Shown in pieces: positions 1-9,188 of a DNA stretch of 64,000 nt. The stretch's first letter is position 1. Every line of letters begins with the position of its first letter. This stretch comes from Pseudoxanthomonas suwonensis 11-1 (GTDB taxonomy: Bacteria; Pseudomonadota; Gammaproteobacteria; Xanthomonadales; Xanthomonadaceae). A model generated the notes under the pieces. It saw nothing but the letters and a program-made list of their open reading frames with translations, had not been told where the DNA came from and did not search any database. A program made the position numbers and the translations under genes. The DNA lies in assembly GCF_000185965.1 (NCBI RefSeq), contig NC_014924.1:372001-436000 (forward strand), written 5' to 3'.

Positions 1-1
1 C

Positions 2-2179
2 TCCGCCGTGGTCTCGCTGGGGGACGCCCTGGACGTGGATTTCGGCGACCTGCTGGACTGGTTCGCCCAGGACCCGAAGACCCGCGCCATCCTGCTGTAC
101 ATCGAATCCATCCGCGACGCGCGCAAGTTCATGTCCGCCGCGCGTGCCGCGGCCCGCTCCAAGCCGGTCGTGGTGATCAAGTCCGGCCGCCACGAGCAGG
201 GCGCGCGTGCCGCCGCCACCCATACCGGTGCCCTGGCCGGCTCCGACGCGGTGTACGACGCCGCCTTTCGCCGTGCCGGCCTGCTCCGCGTGCACGCGCT
301 GGACGAGCTGTTCGCCGCGGCCGAGACCCTGGGCCACCTGCGCCAGGCCCCGGGCCGGCGGCTGGCCATCCTCACCAACGGCGGCGGCATCGGCGTGCTG
401 GCGGTGGACCGCCTGGTCGACCTCGGCGGCACCCTGGCTACCCTGGACCCGGCCACCGTGCGCGCGCTGGACAAGGTGCTGCCGCCGACCTGGTCGCGGT
501 CCAACCCGGTGGACATCGTCGGCGACGCCGACGCGGCCCGCTACACCGCCGCGCTGGAGGCGCTGCTGCAGGACCCGGGCAACGACGCGGTGCTGGTGAT
601 GAACGTGCCCACCGCGCTGTCGTCCTCGGTCGAGGCCGCCGCCGCCGTGTCCAGGGTGCTGCAGCGGCGGCCGCGCCCGGGCACCGGCAAGCCGGTGCTG
701 GGCGTGTGGCTGGGCGGAGGCCAGGAGGCACTGTCGCGGCTGGATGCGGCCGGGATCCCCACCTATGCCACCGAGGCCGACGCGGTGCGTGGTTTCACCT
801 ACCTGGTGCGCCACCGCGAGGCGCAGCAGGCGCTGATGGAGACCCCGCCCAGCCTGCCCGAGGACTTCGTGGTCGATACCGCGGGCGCGCAGGCGATCGT
901 GGCCCGCGCCCTGGAACAGGGCCGCGGCTGGCTGGATCCGCTGGAAGTGGTCGCCCTGCTGGAGGCCTACGGCATCCCGGTGACCCCGGCCTGGCTGGCC
1001 GCCGACGCCGGGGTCGCGGCCGAGGCCGCGCGCCCGCTGCTGGAAGCGGGAAAGCTGGTCGCGCTGAAGATCCTGTCGCCGGACATCATCCACAAGTCCG
1101 ACGTGGATGGCGTGCGCCTGAACCTGTCCAGCGAGGCCGCGGTGCGCGAGGCCGCCGCCTCGATCCTGGCCCGTGCCCGCGAGCTGCGGCCGAAGGCGCG
1201 GATCGAGGGCGTGACCGTGCACCCGATGGTGGCGCGTTCCAAGGCGCGCGAGCTGATCGCCGGCCTCGCCCACGACCCGACCTTCGGCCCGGTGGTGGTG
1301 TTCGGCCGCGGCGGCACCGCGGTCGAGGTGATCGACGACAAGGCCCTGGCCCTGCCGCCGCTGGACCTGCGCCTGGCCCACGACCTGATCTCGCGCACCC
1401 GCGTCAGCCGCATCCTCAAGGCCTACCGCGACGTGCCGGCGGCCGACGAGCGCGCGGTGGCGCTGGTGCTGGTCAAGCTGGCGCAGCTGGCGGCCGACGT
1501 GCCGCAGATCCGCGAGCTGGACATCAACCCGCTGCTGGCCGACCGCGAGGGCGTGATCGCGGTGGACGCGCGCGTGGCGATCGCGCCACACCCGGGGCCG
1601 GCGCAGAAGGGGCCGTGGCATTCGAGCTTCGTGATCCGGCCGTACCCGAAGGAATGGGAGCGCATGGTCGAGCTGGCCCAGGACCGGCGCATGTTCGTGC
1701 GCCCGGTGCGGCCGGAGGACGAGCAGATGTTCCTGGAGTTCTTCTCCCGGGTCAGCGACGAGGACCTGCGCCTGCGCTTCTTCTCCGCGGTGCGCCACTT
1801 CAGCCACGAATTCATCGCCCGCCTGACCCAGCTCGACTACGCCCGCTCCATCGCCCTGGTGGCGATCGACCCGGACAACGGCGGGATGCTCGGCGCGGTG
1901 CGCCTGCTGGCCGACGCCAACTACGAGCGCGGCGAGTACGGGATCATGGTCCGCTCCGACCTCAAGGGCCTGGGCATCGGCTGGCAACTGATGCGGATCA
2001 TGATCGAGTGGGCCGGCAGCATCGGCCTGAAGGCGGTCGACGGCCAGGTGCTGCGCGAGAACGTGACCATGCTCGCCATGTGCCAGCAGCTGGGCTTCAA
2101 GGTCACGCCCGACCGCGAAGACCCGACGGTGATGGACGTGACCCTGGACGTGGCCACGACCAACGCCGCCGGCGGCTGA
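2..2179 (+). CDS. Pat-type fused acyl-CoA synthetase (ADP-forming)/GNAT protein acetyltransferase, 5'-truncated
   Basis: The reading frame is open from the window edge, so the N-terminus (the start of the CoA-binding domain) lies outside. The visible part runs through the CoA-ligase region, with VSLGDALDVDF near the start and a Gly-rich LTNGGGIGVLAVD near residue 120, then an ATP-grasp domain (about residues 310-540, HKSDVDGVRLNL). A C-terminal GNAT domain follows from about residue 560, with the acetyl-CoA loop at LKGLGIGWQLM. This is the architecture of Pat/Pka lysine acetyltransferases, which acetylate acetyl-CoA synthetase and other proteins; their catalytically decayed ligase half is thought to sense acyl-CoA. 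The family is usually about 890 residues, so roughly 170 are missing here. Confidence 0.9.
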   Translation, partial: SAVVSLGDALDVDFGDLLDWFAQDPKTRAILLYIESIRDARKFMSAARAAARSKPVVVIKSGRHEQGARAAATHTGALAGSDAVYDAAFRRAGLLRVHALDELFAAAETLGHLRQAPGRRLAILTNGGGIGVLAVDRLVDLGGTLATLDPATVRALDKVLPPTWSRSNPVDIVGDADAARYTAALEALLQDPGNDAVLVMNVPTALSSSVEAAAAVSRVLQRRPRPGTGKPVLGVWLGGGQEALSRLDAAGIPTYATEADAVRGFTYLVRHREAQQALMETPPSLPEDFVVDTAGAQAIVARALEQGRGWLDPLEVVALLEAYGIPVTPAWLAADAGVAAEAARPLLEAGKLVALKILSPDIIHKSDVDGVRLNLSSEAAVREAAASILARARELRPKARIEGVTVHPMVARSKARELIAGLAHDPTFGPVVVFGRGGTAVEVIDDKALALPPLDLRLAHDLISRTRVSRILKAYRDVPAADERAVALVLVKLAQLAADVPQIRELDINPLLADREGVIAVDARVAIAPHPGPAQKGPWHSSFVIRPYPKEWERMVELAQDRRMFVRPVRPEDEQMFLEFFSRVSDEDLRLRFFSAVRHFSHEFIARLTQLDYARSIALVAIDPDNGGMLGAVRLLADANYERGEYGIMVRSDLKGLGIGWQLMRIMIEWAGSIGLKAVDGQVLRENVTMLAMCQQLGFKVTPDREDPTVMDVTLDVATTNAAGG

Positions 2180-2242
2180 GGCCGTATCGCGCGGCGTTCA
2201 CGCCGGCTGCCTATCGTTCCTGCAGGACGAAGGAGGTGGCAG

Positions 2243-3175
2243 GTGGACGAGGTCGATGTACTGGTGGTGGGCGGTGGCCCGGCGGGCCTGACCGCCGCCA
2301 CCTACCTGGGGCGGCTGCACCGCCGTTGCCTGGTGGTCGATGCCGGCGACAGCCGCGCGCGCTGGATTCCCGAGAGCAACAACTGCCCGGGCTTCCCGCA
2401 GGGCATCGCCGGCACCGAGCTGCTGGAGCGGCTGCGCGCGCAGGCCGAATCCTTCGGCGCGGTGTTCGAGCATGGCCTGGTGTCCTCGCTCGAGTGCGAC
2501 GGAGACGGCGTGTTCGTCGCCGGCGCGCCCGACGGCCGCCGCTGGCGCGCGCGTGCGGTGATCCTCGCCACCGGCCTCAGCGACCGCCTGCCGGAGCTGG
2601 CCGACGTGGAGGAGGCCGTGGCCAGCGGCGCGCTGCGCCTGTGCCCCGTATGCGACGCCTACGAGGCCAGCGACAAGGCCATCGGCATCTACGGGCCGTG
2701 GGAGACGATCCTCGACCACGTGCCATTCCTGCGCGGCTACAGCCCGCGCCTGACCCTGCTGCCCACCGACGTGGTGCCGGCGACACTGCCGCCCGGCCTC
2801 GACGTGGAGGTGCTGCCGGCCGGCGGCCGCCTGGCGTTCGTCGATGGCCGCTGCGGTTACGTCGTCGACGGCCACTGCCACACTTTCGACACGGTCTATC
2901 CGTTCCTTGGCTGCGAAACCAGCGCGCACCTGGCCAGGCAGGCAGGCGTGGAACTGTCCGACACCGGCGAGATCCCGGTGGACGCGCGCCAGCTCACCTC
3001 GGTGCCGGGACTCTATGCGGCCGGCGACGTGGTCAGCGGACTCAACCAGATCTCGGTGGCGGTGGGCCAGGCGGCGATCGCCGCACTGGGCGTGCACAAC
3101 CGCCTGCCGCCGCGGCCGCGCGAACTGCAGCAGCCACTGGACGCCAACGAACCCGCGGCGCAGGGCGCCGCCTGA
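2243..3175 (+). CDS. Thioredoxin-reductase-like NAD(P)/FAD-dependent oxidoreductase
   Basis: 310 residues. The N-terminal FAD-binding motif [15 protein letters not shown] is followed by a redox-active C-P-V-C-D motif around residue 138 in the position of the thioredoxin reductase CATCD site, and by a C-terminal [21 protein letters not shown] motif. The GTG start at 2243 is preceded by aggagg at 2231-2236 with good spacing, so this start is preferred. The protein is likely a soluble cytoplasmic disulfide or flavin oxidoreductase. Its partner is not evident: no thioredoxin gene lies next to it, and the downstream neighbour prpF is convergent. Confidence 0.85.
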   Translation: MDEVDVLVVGGGPAGLTAATYLGRLHRRCLVVDAGDSRARWIPESNNCPGFPQGIAGTELLERLRAQAESFGAVFEHGLVSSLECDGDGVFVAGAPDGRRWRARAVILATGLSDRLPELADVEEAVASGALRLCPVCDAYEASDKAIGIYGPWETILDHVPFLRGYSPRLTLLPTDVVPATLPPGLDVEVLPAGGRLAFVDGRCGYVVDGHCHTFDTVYPFLGCETSAHLARQAGVELSDTGEIPVDARQLTSVPGLYAAGDVVSGLNQISVAVGQAAIAALGVHNRLPPRPRELQQPLDANEPAAQGAA

Positions 3176-3211
3176 GCCGGCCCACCGGGGGGAGGTGCGG
3201 CGGGGCCGGCT
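3175..3211. terminator. Hairpin between convergent genes
   Basis: A 9-bp stem (AGCCGGCCC at 3175-3183 with GGGCCGGCT at 3203-3211) lies between the convergent ends of the flavoprotein and prpF. No T-tract is visible, so a role as bidirectional terminator is only suggested by its position. Confidence 0.3.
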
Positions 3212-3223
3212 GGCGACAGGGCG

Positions 3224-4405
3224 TCAGGCCTGCGGAACCCGCACGTGGCCTTCCATCAGCACCCGCGCGCTGCGGCTCATCACCGCGCGGGTCACGGTCC
3301 ACTGGCCATCGACCTGGGCGACCGAGGCGCCAACGCGCAGCGTCCCGGAGGGATGGCCGAAACGCACCACGTCGCGCGAACCGCCACCGGCGGCGCGATC
3401 TACGAGGGTGCCGGGCACAGCGGCCGCGGTGGCGATCGCGACCGAGGCCGTGCCCATCATCGCGTGGTGCAGCTTGCCCATCGACATCGCGCGCACGTTG
3501 AGGTCGATGTCGCCGGCGGCGATCTGCCTGCCACTGCTGGAAAGGTAATCGCGCGGTGGCGCCACGAAGGCGACCTTGGGCGTGTGCTGGCGCCTGGCAG
3601 CCTCTTCCGGCGAAGAGATCAGGCCCATGCGCAGGGCGCCGGCGACGCGGATCGCCTCCAGCTTCTGCAGGATCGCCGGATCGCCGTTGATCGCCGGCTG
3701 CAGCTCGGCGCCGGTGAAACCGATGGCCTGCGCATCCACGAACACGGTGGGGATGCCGGCGGTGATCAGGGTCGCCTCCAGCGTGCCCACGCCGGGCACC
3801 TCGAGGCTGTCGACCAGGTTTCCGGTTGGGAACATGCTGCCGCCGTCCTCGCCTTCCTCGGCCGGGTCGAGGAACTCGACCACCACCTCGGCGGCGGGGA
3901 AGGTCACGCCGTCCAGCTCGAAATCGCCGGTCTCCTGCACCTGGCCGCCGCTGACCGGCACGCGCACGACGATGGTCTTGCCGATGTTGGCCTGCCACAC
4001 CCGCACTTCGACCGCGCCTTCGTCGGGGATGCGCGCCGGGTCGATGAAGCCGTTGGCCACCGCGAACGGGCCGACCGCGGTGCTGAGGTTGCCGCAGTTG
4101 CCGCTCCAGTCGACGAAGTCCTCCTCGATCGCCACCTGGCCGTAGAGGTAGTCCACGTCATGCCCCGGGCGCGTGGCCGGGCCGATGATCACGCACTTGC
4201 TGGTGCTGGAGGTGGCGCCGCCCATGCCGTCGGTGTGCTTGCCGTAGGGATCGGGCGAACCGATCACCCGCTGCAGCAGGCGGTCGCGCGCCGGACCCGG
4301 TACCTGGGCCTCGGCAGGCAGGTCCTGCAGGCGGAAGAACACGCCCTTGGAGGTGCCACCGCGCATGTAGGTGGCGGGGATACGGAGCTGGGGCTTGTGG
4401 CTCAT
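3224..4405 (-). CDS. prpF: 2-methylaconitate cis-trans isomerase PrpF
   Basis: 393 residues, a normal PrpF length. The N-terminal MRGGTSKGVFF, the DGMGGATSSTSK segment and WSGNCGNLSTAVG are characteristic of the PrpF/AcnD-accessory family with a diaminopimelate epimerase-like fold. The enzyme isomerises trans-2-methylaconitate made by AcnD in the AcnD-PrpF variant of the methylcitrate cycle (propionyl-CoA catabolism). It is the last gene of the acnD / SRPBCC / prpF series. prpB and prpC are not in the window, so the pathway would have to be completed elsewhere on the chromosome. Confidence 0.93.
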   Translation of the reverse strand: MSHKPQLRIPATYMRGGTSKGVFFRLQDLPAEAQVPGPARDRLLQRVIGSPDPYGKHTDGMGGATSSTSKCVIIGPATRPGHDVDYLYGQVAIEEDFVDWSGNCGNLSTAVGPFAVANGFIDPARIPDEGAVEVRVWQANIGKTIVVRVPVSGGQVQETGDFELDGVTFPAAEVVVEFLDPAEEGEDGGSMFPTGNLVDSLEVPGVGTLEATLITAGIPTVFVDAQAIGFTGAELQPAINGDPAILQKLEAIRVAGALRMGLISSPEEAARRQHTPKVAFVAPPRDYLSSSGRQIAAGDIDLNVRAMSMGKLHHAMMGTASVAIATAAAVPGTLVDRAAGGGSRDVVRFGHPSGTLRVGASVAQVDGQWTVTRAVMSRSARVLMEGHVRVPQA

Positions 4406-4442
4406 GGGCTTGGCAAGGGCAAGTAAGGGTGGAGGACGCGGC

Positions 4443-4901
4443 TCAGGGCCCGTCCGGGATTTCGGGTTCGACCAGCTTCGCCAGCATGTCCAGCGAATCG
4501 CGCCATCCCAGGTGGCACATGTCCACCGGGATGGCCGCGGGAATGCCTTCCTGCACGATCGTCAGGTCGGTACCGGCGATGCTGGGCTTCAACGACACGG
4601 TCACGTGCATCTCGCCGGGCAGGTCGGGGTTGTCGAAGGTGTCGGTGTGCCGGAGCAGCTCGTTCTCGACCAGCTCGACGAAGCGTACGCGGAACGATTC
4701 GCTGTTGCCGGTGGAGAAGTTGGTGAAGGCCATGCGGTAGCCCACGCCCGCTTCGAACTCGAGCATGCGCGCGGTGAAGCCATACGGCGGCATCCAGCGC
4801 ACCAGCGCGTTCGGATCGGTGAAAGCGCGGAACACCCTGGCCGGCGGTGCGGCCAGGATGCGGTGCAGGCGGACGGTGCCGGTGGCGTTGGTGTCGGTCA
4901 T
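4443..4901 (-). CDS. SRPBCC (AHSA1/START-like) domain protein
   Basis: 152 residues. RILAAPPARVFRAFTDPNALVRWMPP at the start, cut here across several helices and strands, is the classic opening of Bet v1-like SRPBCC proteins, and the rest fits a single domain. These bind hydrophobic ligands or act as chaperone activators, and their substrate cannot be read from sequence. The gene lies between acnD (46 bp upstream) and prpF (37 bp downstream) in the same direction, so it is probably co-transcribed with the methylcitrate genes. That placement is unusual for acnD-prpF clusters and may or may not be functional. Confidence 0.8.
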   Translation of the reverse strand: MTDTNATGTVRLHRILAAPPARVFRAFTDPNALVRWMPPYGFTARMLEFEAGVGYRMAFTNFSTGNSESFRVRFVELVENELLRHTDTFDNPDLPGEMHVTVSLKPSIAGTDLTIVQEGIPAAIPVDMCHLGWRDSLDMLAKLVEPEIPDGP

Positions 4902-4947
4902 GGTCTTGGTTCCTTTCGGGATGGGTTACATCCCTTCGACGAACCGG

Positions 4948-7566
4948 TCAGGCCGCTTTCGACGCCTCCAGGAAATCCTGGGCGAAGCGCTGCAGCACGC
5001 CGCCGGCCTCGTAGATCGACACTTCCTCGGCCGTTTCCAGGCGGCAGGTCACCGGCACGTTGAGGTCGGTGCCGTCGCGGCGGTGGATGACCAGGGTCAG
5101 CTCCGCGCGCGGGCCACGGGTGCCGACCACGTCGAAGGTCTCGCTGCCGTCGATGCCCAGGGTGAGGCGGGTGGTGCCCGGCTTGAACTCCAGCGGCAGC
5201 ACGCCCATGCCGATCAGGTTGGTGCGGTGGATGCGTTCGAAACCCTCGGCCACGATCGCCTCCACGCCGGCCAGGCGCACGCCCTTGGCCGCCCAGTCGC
5301 GCGAGCTGCCCTGGCCGTAGTCGGCGCCGGCGATGATCACCAGCGGCTGGCGGCGTTCCATGTAGGCCTCGATCACCTCCCACATGCGCATCACCTTGCC
5401 TTCCGGCTCCAGCCGCGCCAGCGAACCCTGGCGCACGCTGCCGTCCTCGTTGCGCACCATCTCGTTGAGCAGCTTGGGGTTGGCGAAGGTCGCGCGCTGG
5501 GCGGTGAGGTGGTCGCCGCGGTGGGTGGCGTAGGAATTGAAGTCCTCTTCCGGCAAGCCCATCTTCGCCAGGTATTCGCCGGCGGCGCTGGTCGGCAGGA
5601 TCGCGTTGGACGGCGACAGGTGGTCGGTGGTGATGTTGTCGCCCAGCACGGCCAGCGGGCGCATGCCGCGCAGCGTGCGCTCGCCGGCCAGCGCGCCTTC
5701 CCAGTACGGCGGGCGGCGGATGTAGGTGCTCATCGGGCGCCAGTCGTACAGCGGCTTCACCGGTTCGCCATGCTCGACGCGCACGTCGAACATCGGCCCG
5801 TAGACCTTGCGGAACTGCTCGGGCTTGACGCTGGCGCGGACGATCGCGTCGATCTCCTCGTCCGAGGGCCAGATGTCCTTGAGCGTGACCGGGTTGCCCT
5901 GCGGGTCCAGGCCCAGCACGTCCTTCTCGATGTCGAAGCGCACGGTGCCGGCGATGGCGTAGGCGATCACCAGCGGCGGCGAGGCCAGGAAGGCCTGCTT
6001 GGCGTACGGGTGGATGCGGCCGTCGAAGTTGCGGTTGCCGCTGAGCACGGCGGTGGCGTACAGGTCGCGGTCGATGATTTCCTGCTGGATCTTCGGGTCC
6101 AGCGCGCCGGACATGCCGTTGCAGGTGGTGCAGGCGAAGGCGACGATGCCGAAGCCCAGCTTCTCCAGGTCCGGCAGCAGGCCGGATTCCTCCAGGTAGA
6201 GCTGCACGGCCTTCGAACCGGGCGCCAGCGAGGTCTTCACCCACGGCTTGCGGGCGAGGCCGCGCGCGTTGGCATTGCGCGCCAGCAGCGCGGCGGCGAT
6301 CACGTTGCGCGGGTTGGAGGTGTTGGTGCAGCTGGTGATGGCGGCGATGACCACCGCGCCATCCGGCAGCAGGCCGCGGGCCTCTTCCTCGCGCGCGGAC
6401 TGCAGCTTGGCCTCGTCGGCGATGCCGCGCTCGGCCAGTGCGGTGGTCGGCAGGCGCCGGTGCGGGTTGGACGGGCCGGCCATGTTGCGCACCACCGAGG
6501 ACAGGTCGAACTCCAGCACGCGCTCGTACTGCGCCTGCTGCAGGTCGTCGGCCCACAGCCCGGCGGTCTTCGCGTAGTTCTCCACCAGTTGCACCTGCTG
6601 CTCCTCGCGCCCGGTCAGGCGCAGGTAGTCCAGGGTTTGCTGGTCCATGTAGAACAGCGCGGCGGTGGCGCCGTACTCCGGGCACATGTTGGAGATGGTG
6701 GCGCGGTCGCCGATGGTCAGCGCCGCGGCGCCCTCGCCGAAGAACTCCAGGTAGTGGCCGACCACGCGCTCCCTGCGCAGGAACTCCGTCAGGGCCAGGA
6801 CCACGTCGGTGGCGGTGATGCCCGGCTGCGGGCGGCCGCTGAGGCGCACGCCGGTGATGTCGGGCAGGCGCATCCACGAGGCGCGGCCCAGCATCACGTT
6901 CTCGGCCTCGAGGCCGCCGACGCCGACGGCGATCACGCCCAGCGCGTCCACGTGCGGGGTGTGCGAGTCGGTGCCCACGCAGGTGTCGGGGAAGGCGACG
7001 CCGTCGCGCACGTAAACAACCGGCGACATCTTCTCCAGGTTGATCTGGTGCATGATCCCGTTGCCCGGCGGGATCACCTCCACGTTGCGGAACGCGTGCC
7101 GGGTCCACTCGATGAAGTCGAAGCGGTCGGCGTTGCGGCGGTCCTCGATCGCGCGGTTCTTCTCGAACGCCTGCGGGTCGTAGCCGCCGCATTCCACCGC
7201 CAGCGAGTGGTCGACGATCAGCTGCACCGGCACCACCGGGTTCACCTGCGCCGGGTCGCCGCCCTTGTCGGCGATCGCGTCGCGCAGGCCGGCCAGGTCG
7301 ACCAGCGCGGTCTGGCCGAGGATGTCGTGGCAGACCACGCGTACCGGGAACCACGGGAAGTCCAGGTCGCGGCGGCGCTCGACCAGCTGGCGCAGGAAGT
7401 CGTCCAGCTGGGCCGGATCGGCGCAGCGCACCAGGTTCTCGGCATGCACGCGCGAGGTGTAGGGCAGGGTCGCCCAGGCGCCGGGCTGCAGGGCCTCGAC
7501 CGCCTCGCGGGCGTCGTACCAGTGCAGGGGGGTACCGGGGAGGGGCTTGCGGTGCTTGGTATTCAT
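4948..7566 (-). CDS. acnD: Fe/S-dependent 2-methylcitrate dehydratase AcnD
   Basis: 872 residues, the expected size for AcnD rather than AcnA. The cluster cysteines are visible in AAITSCTNTSNP and FACTTCNGMSG, giving the three aconitase [4Fe-4S] ligands. The C-terminal swivel domain carries IIAGADYGQGSSRDWAAKG. It dehydrates 2-methylcitrate to 2-methylaconitate, which PrpF isomerises. Presence of prpF downstream supports AcnD over a general aconitase. A region of about 200 bp without a gene separates its start from the end of the nirK operon; I saw no clear promoter in it. Confidence 0.93.
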   Translation of the reverse strand: MNTKHRKPLPGTPLHWYDAREAVEALQPGAWATLPYTSRVHAENLVRCADPAQLDDFLRQLVERRRDLDFPWFPVRVVCHDILGQTALVDLAGLRDAIADKGGDPAQVNPVVPVQLIVDHSLAVECGGYDPQAFEKNRAIEDRRNADRFDFIEWTRHAFRNVEVIPPGNGIMHQINLEKMSPVVYVRDGVAFPDTCVGTDSHTPHVDALGVIAVGVGGLEAENVMLGRASWMRLPDITGVRLSGRPQPGITATDVVLALTEFLRRERVVGHYLEFFGEGAAALTIGDRATISNMCPEYGATAALFYMDQQTLDYLRLTGREEQQVQLVENYAKTAGLWADDLQQAQYERVLEFDLSSVVRNMAGPSNPHRRLPTTALAERGIADEAKLQSAREEEARGLLPDGAVVIAAITSCTNTSNPRNVIAAALLARNANARGLARKPWVKTSLAPGSKAVQLYLEESGLLPDLEKLGFGIVAFACTTCNGMSGALDPKIQQEIIDRDLYATAVLSGNRNFDGRIHPYAKQAFLASPPLVIAYAIAGTVRFDIEKDVLGLDPQGNPVTLKDIWPSDEEIDAIVRASVKPEQFRKVYGPMFDVRVEHGEPVKPLYDWRPMSTYIRRPPYWEGALAGERTLRGMRPLAVLGDNITTDHLSPSNAILPTSAAGEYLAKMGLPEEDFNSYATHRGDHLTAQRATFANPKLLNEMVRNEDGSVRQGSLARLEPEGKVMRMWEVIEAYMERRQPLVIIAGADYGQGSSRDWAAKGVRLAGVEAIVAEGFERIHRTNLIGMGVLPLEFKPGTTRLTLGIDGSETFDVVGTRGPRAELTLVIHRRDGTDLNVPVTCRLETAEEVSIYEAGGVLQRFAQDFLEASKAA

Positions 7567-7773
7567 GGCGGGCAGGTGCGCTGGGGTTGCGCCGGCCTGC
7601 CTGCGGCCGGTGCTTCCGCACTGGCCTGCCGGGCATGCCGGGCATGGATAGGAGGCCCGATCTTACCCCTGCCCATGCGCCCGACCTGCCGGCGGACGCT
7701 GTTTTCCGGGCGTTTGGCGCCTGAATGCGGCGCTTGTGTTGATGCCCGAAATCAATAGGTCGCAGTCAATCTA

Positions 7774-8013
7774 TCAACCACTGCAGCCGCCGCAGCAGAC
7801 CGAGGGCAGGATCTGGATGGCTTCGGCTGGGACGGGCACGCCGGCGGCGGCCAGGACGGTGCGGACTTCGGCGGGTGCGGCGCAGGTGGCCACGCGCAGG
7901 TGGCCGCTCGAGGGGTCGAGGTCGACCAGCGCGGCCGGATCGCTTTCCAGCAAGGCGCGCTCGATCCCTGCCAGGTCGATCCGGGCTGGATCGACGCGGA
8001 TATCGAGTTCCAT
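7774..8013 (-). CDS. Small Cys-tail protein A, paralogue of the protein at 16778-17026 (possible metal handling)
   Basis: 79 residues with no signal peptide. The body reads like a small alpha/beta domain (LVDLDPSSGHLRVAT, then EVRTVLAAAGVPV), and the end is a Cys/Gly tail, VCCGGCSG. I do not recognise a named family. It is clearly related to the 82-residue protein at 16778-17026, which shares VxLDPxxGxxxV, EVxxxLAAAG and a Cys/Gly tail. It is the last gene of the nirK-nirV-SCO-azurin series, 59 bp after azurin. The start ATG has ggag ahead of it. A metallochaperone or copper-storage role for NirK/azurin maturation is an inference from the tail and the neighbours only. Confidence 0.75.
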   Translation of the reverse strand: MELDIRVDPARIDLAGIERALLESDPAALVDLDPSSGHLRVATCAAPAEVRTVLAAAGVPVPAEAIQILPSVCCGGCSG

Positions 8014-8032
8014 GGGGATTCTCCAGGAGCCA

Positions 8033-8064
8033 GCCTTCCGTGCCGCGGGCGCGGCACGGAAGGC
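8033..8064 (-). other. Long perfect hairpin between azurin and small Cys-tail gene A
   Basis: A perfect 14-bp stem (8033-8046 with 8051-8064) closes a 4-base loop in the short gap after azurin and before the small gene. No T-run follows on the minus strand. It could be a partial terminator or an mRNA end-stabilising structure that sets the azurin to small-protein ratio. Confidence 0.55.
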
Positions 8065-8072
8065 GTGGTGGC

Positions 8073-8531
8073 TTACTTGGTGACGACCAGCTTGCCCTTC
8101 ATCATGGCCGAGTGGCCCGGGAAGCTGCAGAAGAAGCTGTAGTCACCGCCGGCGGCGAGGGCCTTGCCCGGGAAGGTGATCCTGGTCTTCTGGCCGCCGC
8201 CGACCAGGTCGGTGTGGGCGATCACGCGGGCGTCGCCCTTCGGCACATAGGCATTGGCGGCGCCGGCCTTGATGCCGTCGCGGGCCAGGCCGGCGACGTC
8301 GGCGGTCTTGGAGACGACGGCGTTGTGGCCCATCGCGGTCACCGGCAGCTTGCCGGTGTGCTCGACCTCGAGGGTGATGGTCGGGCAGCTGGCGGAGACG
8401 GTGGCCTCCTTCAGGTCGAACTTCATCGCGTCGTCGCCCTTGAGCGAGACGGTGCAGTTGCCGGCGGCGTGGGCCATGCCGGCGGCGCCCATCAGGGCCA
8501 GGGCAGCGAGGATGCGGGTACGGTTCTTCAT
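8073..8531 (-). CDS. azu: Azurin, type-1 copper electron carrier
   Basis: 152 residues. A Sec signal peptide ends at AMAHAA-type residues around 22, and the mature protein starts near AGNCTVSLKGDDAM. The blue-copper ligands are all visible: His in VTAMGHN, Cys and His in FFCSFPGH, and the axial Met in HSAMM. Azurin is a periplasmic one-electron carrier and a known donor to copper nitrite reductases. It sits in the same direction and close behind the SCO and nirV genes, so it is probably expressed with nirK under the FNR site upstream of that gene. Confidence 0.95.
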   Translation of the reverse strand: MKNRTRILAALALMGAAGMAHAAGNCTVSLKGDDAMKFDLKEATVSASCPTITLEVEHTGKLPVTAMGHNAVVSKTADVAGLARDGIKAGAANAYVPKGDARVIAHTDLVGGGQKTRITFPGKALAAGGDYSFFCSFPGHSAMMKGKLVVTK

Positions 8532-8567
8532 GGTGTTGCTCCGTGGTGACGAGGGTGGATCGGGGGA

Positions 8568-9188
8568 TCAGTCCGCGGCCAGGGTGGCGCGGACCTGTTG
8601 CAGGAATGCGGGATCGGGAGCGATGCCGGTGACCTCCGAACGTGCGACCTCGCGGCCTTCCGCGTCCAGCAGTACCAGCACGCTGGTGTGGTTGATGCTG
8701 CCGTCCTCGCGGAAGCGGTAGCGGACGCCCAGCACGCTGGCCAGCGCACGCACGGCGTCGCCCTCAGGGCGAAGGTAGCGCCACTCCGGGGGCGTGCGGT
8801 GGTCGGCGGCGACCGCGGCCAGTGCTTCCGGGGTATCGCGCGCGGGATCGAGGGTGATGATGGCCACTCCCAGGCGCGCGCCGTCGGCACCCAGCTGCTT
8901 CTGCAGCGCCTTGGCGTTCTCCAGGATCAGCGGGCACATCAGGTGGCAGTTGCCGTAGAACATCGACACCAGGCGCGGCTGCCCGCGCAGCTCAGGCCAC
9001 TGCAGGGCCTGGCCGTGCTGGTCGGTAAGTGCCGCCTGCACCTGGTAGAGCGAGTCGCCGGGCAGGGATTCGACGACCTGCGATCCGGGCCCCGCCAGGG
9101 CGGCGAGCGCGACCGGTAGCGGGCCGCACACGGAAAGCGCCAAGGCCAGGCCCAGGGCGGTGCGCAGCGGGTTGATGCGGTGTTTCAT
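8568..9188 (-). CDS. SCO1/SenC-family copper chaperone
   Basis: 206 residues with a hydrophobic signal segment (about residues 10-30). The thioredoxin-like domain carries MFYGNCHLMCPLILEN, i.e. the CxxxCP copper site, and a downstream His in INHTSVLVL as third ligand. SCO proteins deliver copper to, or reduce thiols of, CuA oxidases; here the neighbourhood suggests NirK or azurin as client. Its start overlaps the end of the nirV-like gene by four bases (9185-9188), indicating translational coupling. Confidence 0.9.
   Translation of the reverse strand: MKHRINPLRTALGLALALSVCGPLPVALAALAGPGSQVVESLPGDSLYQVQAALTDQHGQALQWPELRGQPRLVSMFYGNCHLMCPLILENAKALQKQLGADGARLGVAIITLDPARDTPEALAAVAADHRTPPEWRYLRPEGDAVRALASVLGVRYRFREDGSINHTSVLVLLDAEGREVARSEVTGIAPDPAFLQQVRATLAAD

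Noticed and set aside
706-3501. Long forward ORF of 931 residues over the acetyltransferase and flavoprotein genes
   Set aside because: It is an out-of-frame shadow of two well-supported genes; the product is Arg/Gly/Pro-rich and has no family features.
7739-7755. FNR box TTGAT...ATCAA upstream of acnD
   Set aside because: The half-sites are 7 bases apart instead of 4, so it does not fit the FNR or CRP geometry.
4765-7758. 997-residue forward ORF antisense to acnD
   Set aside because: Antisense of a clear acnD; high-GC codons simply remove stop codons on this strand.
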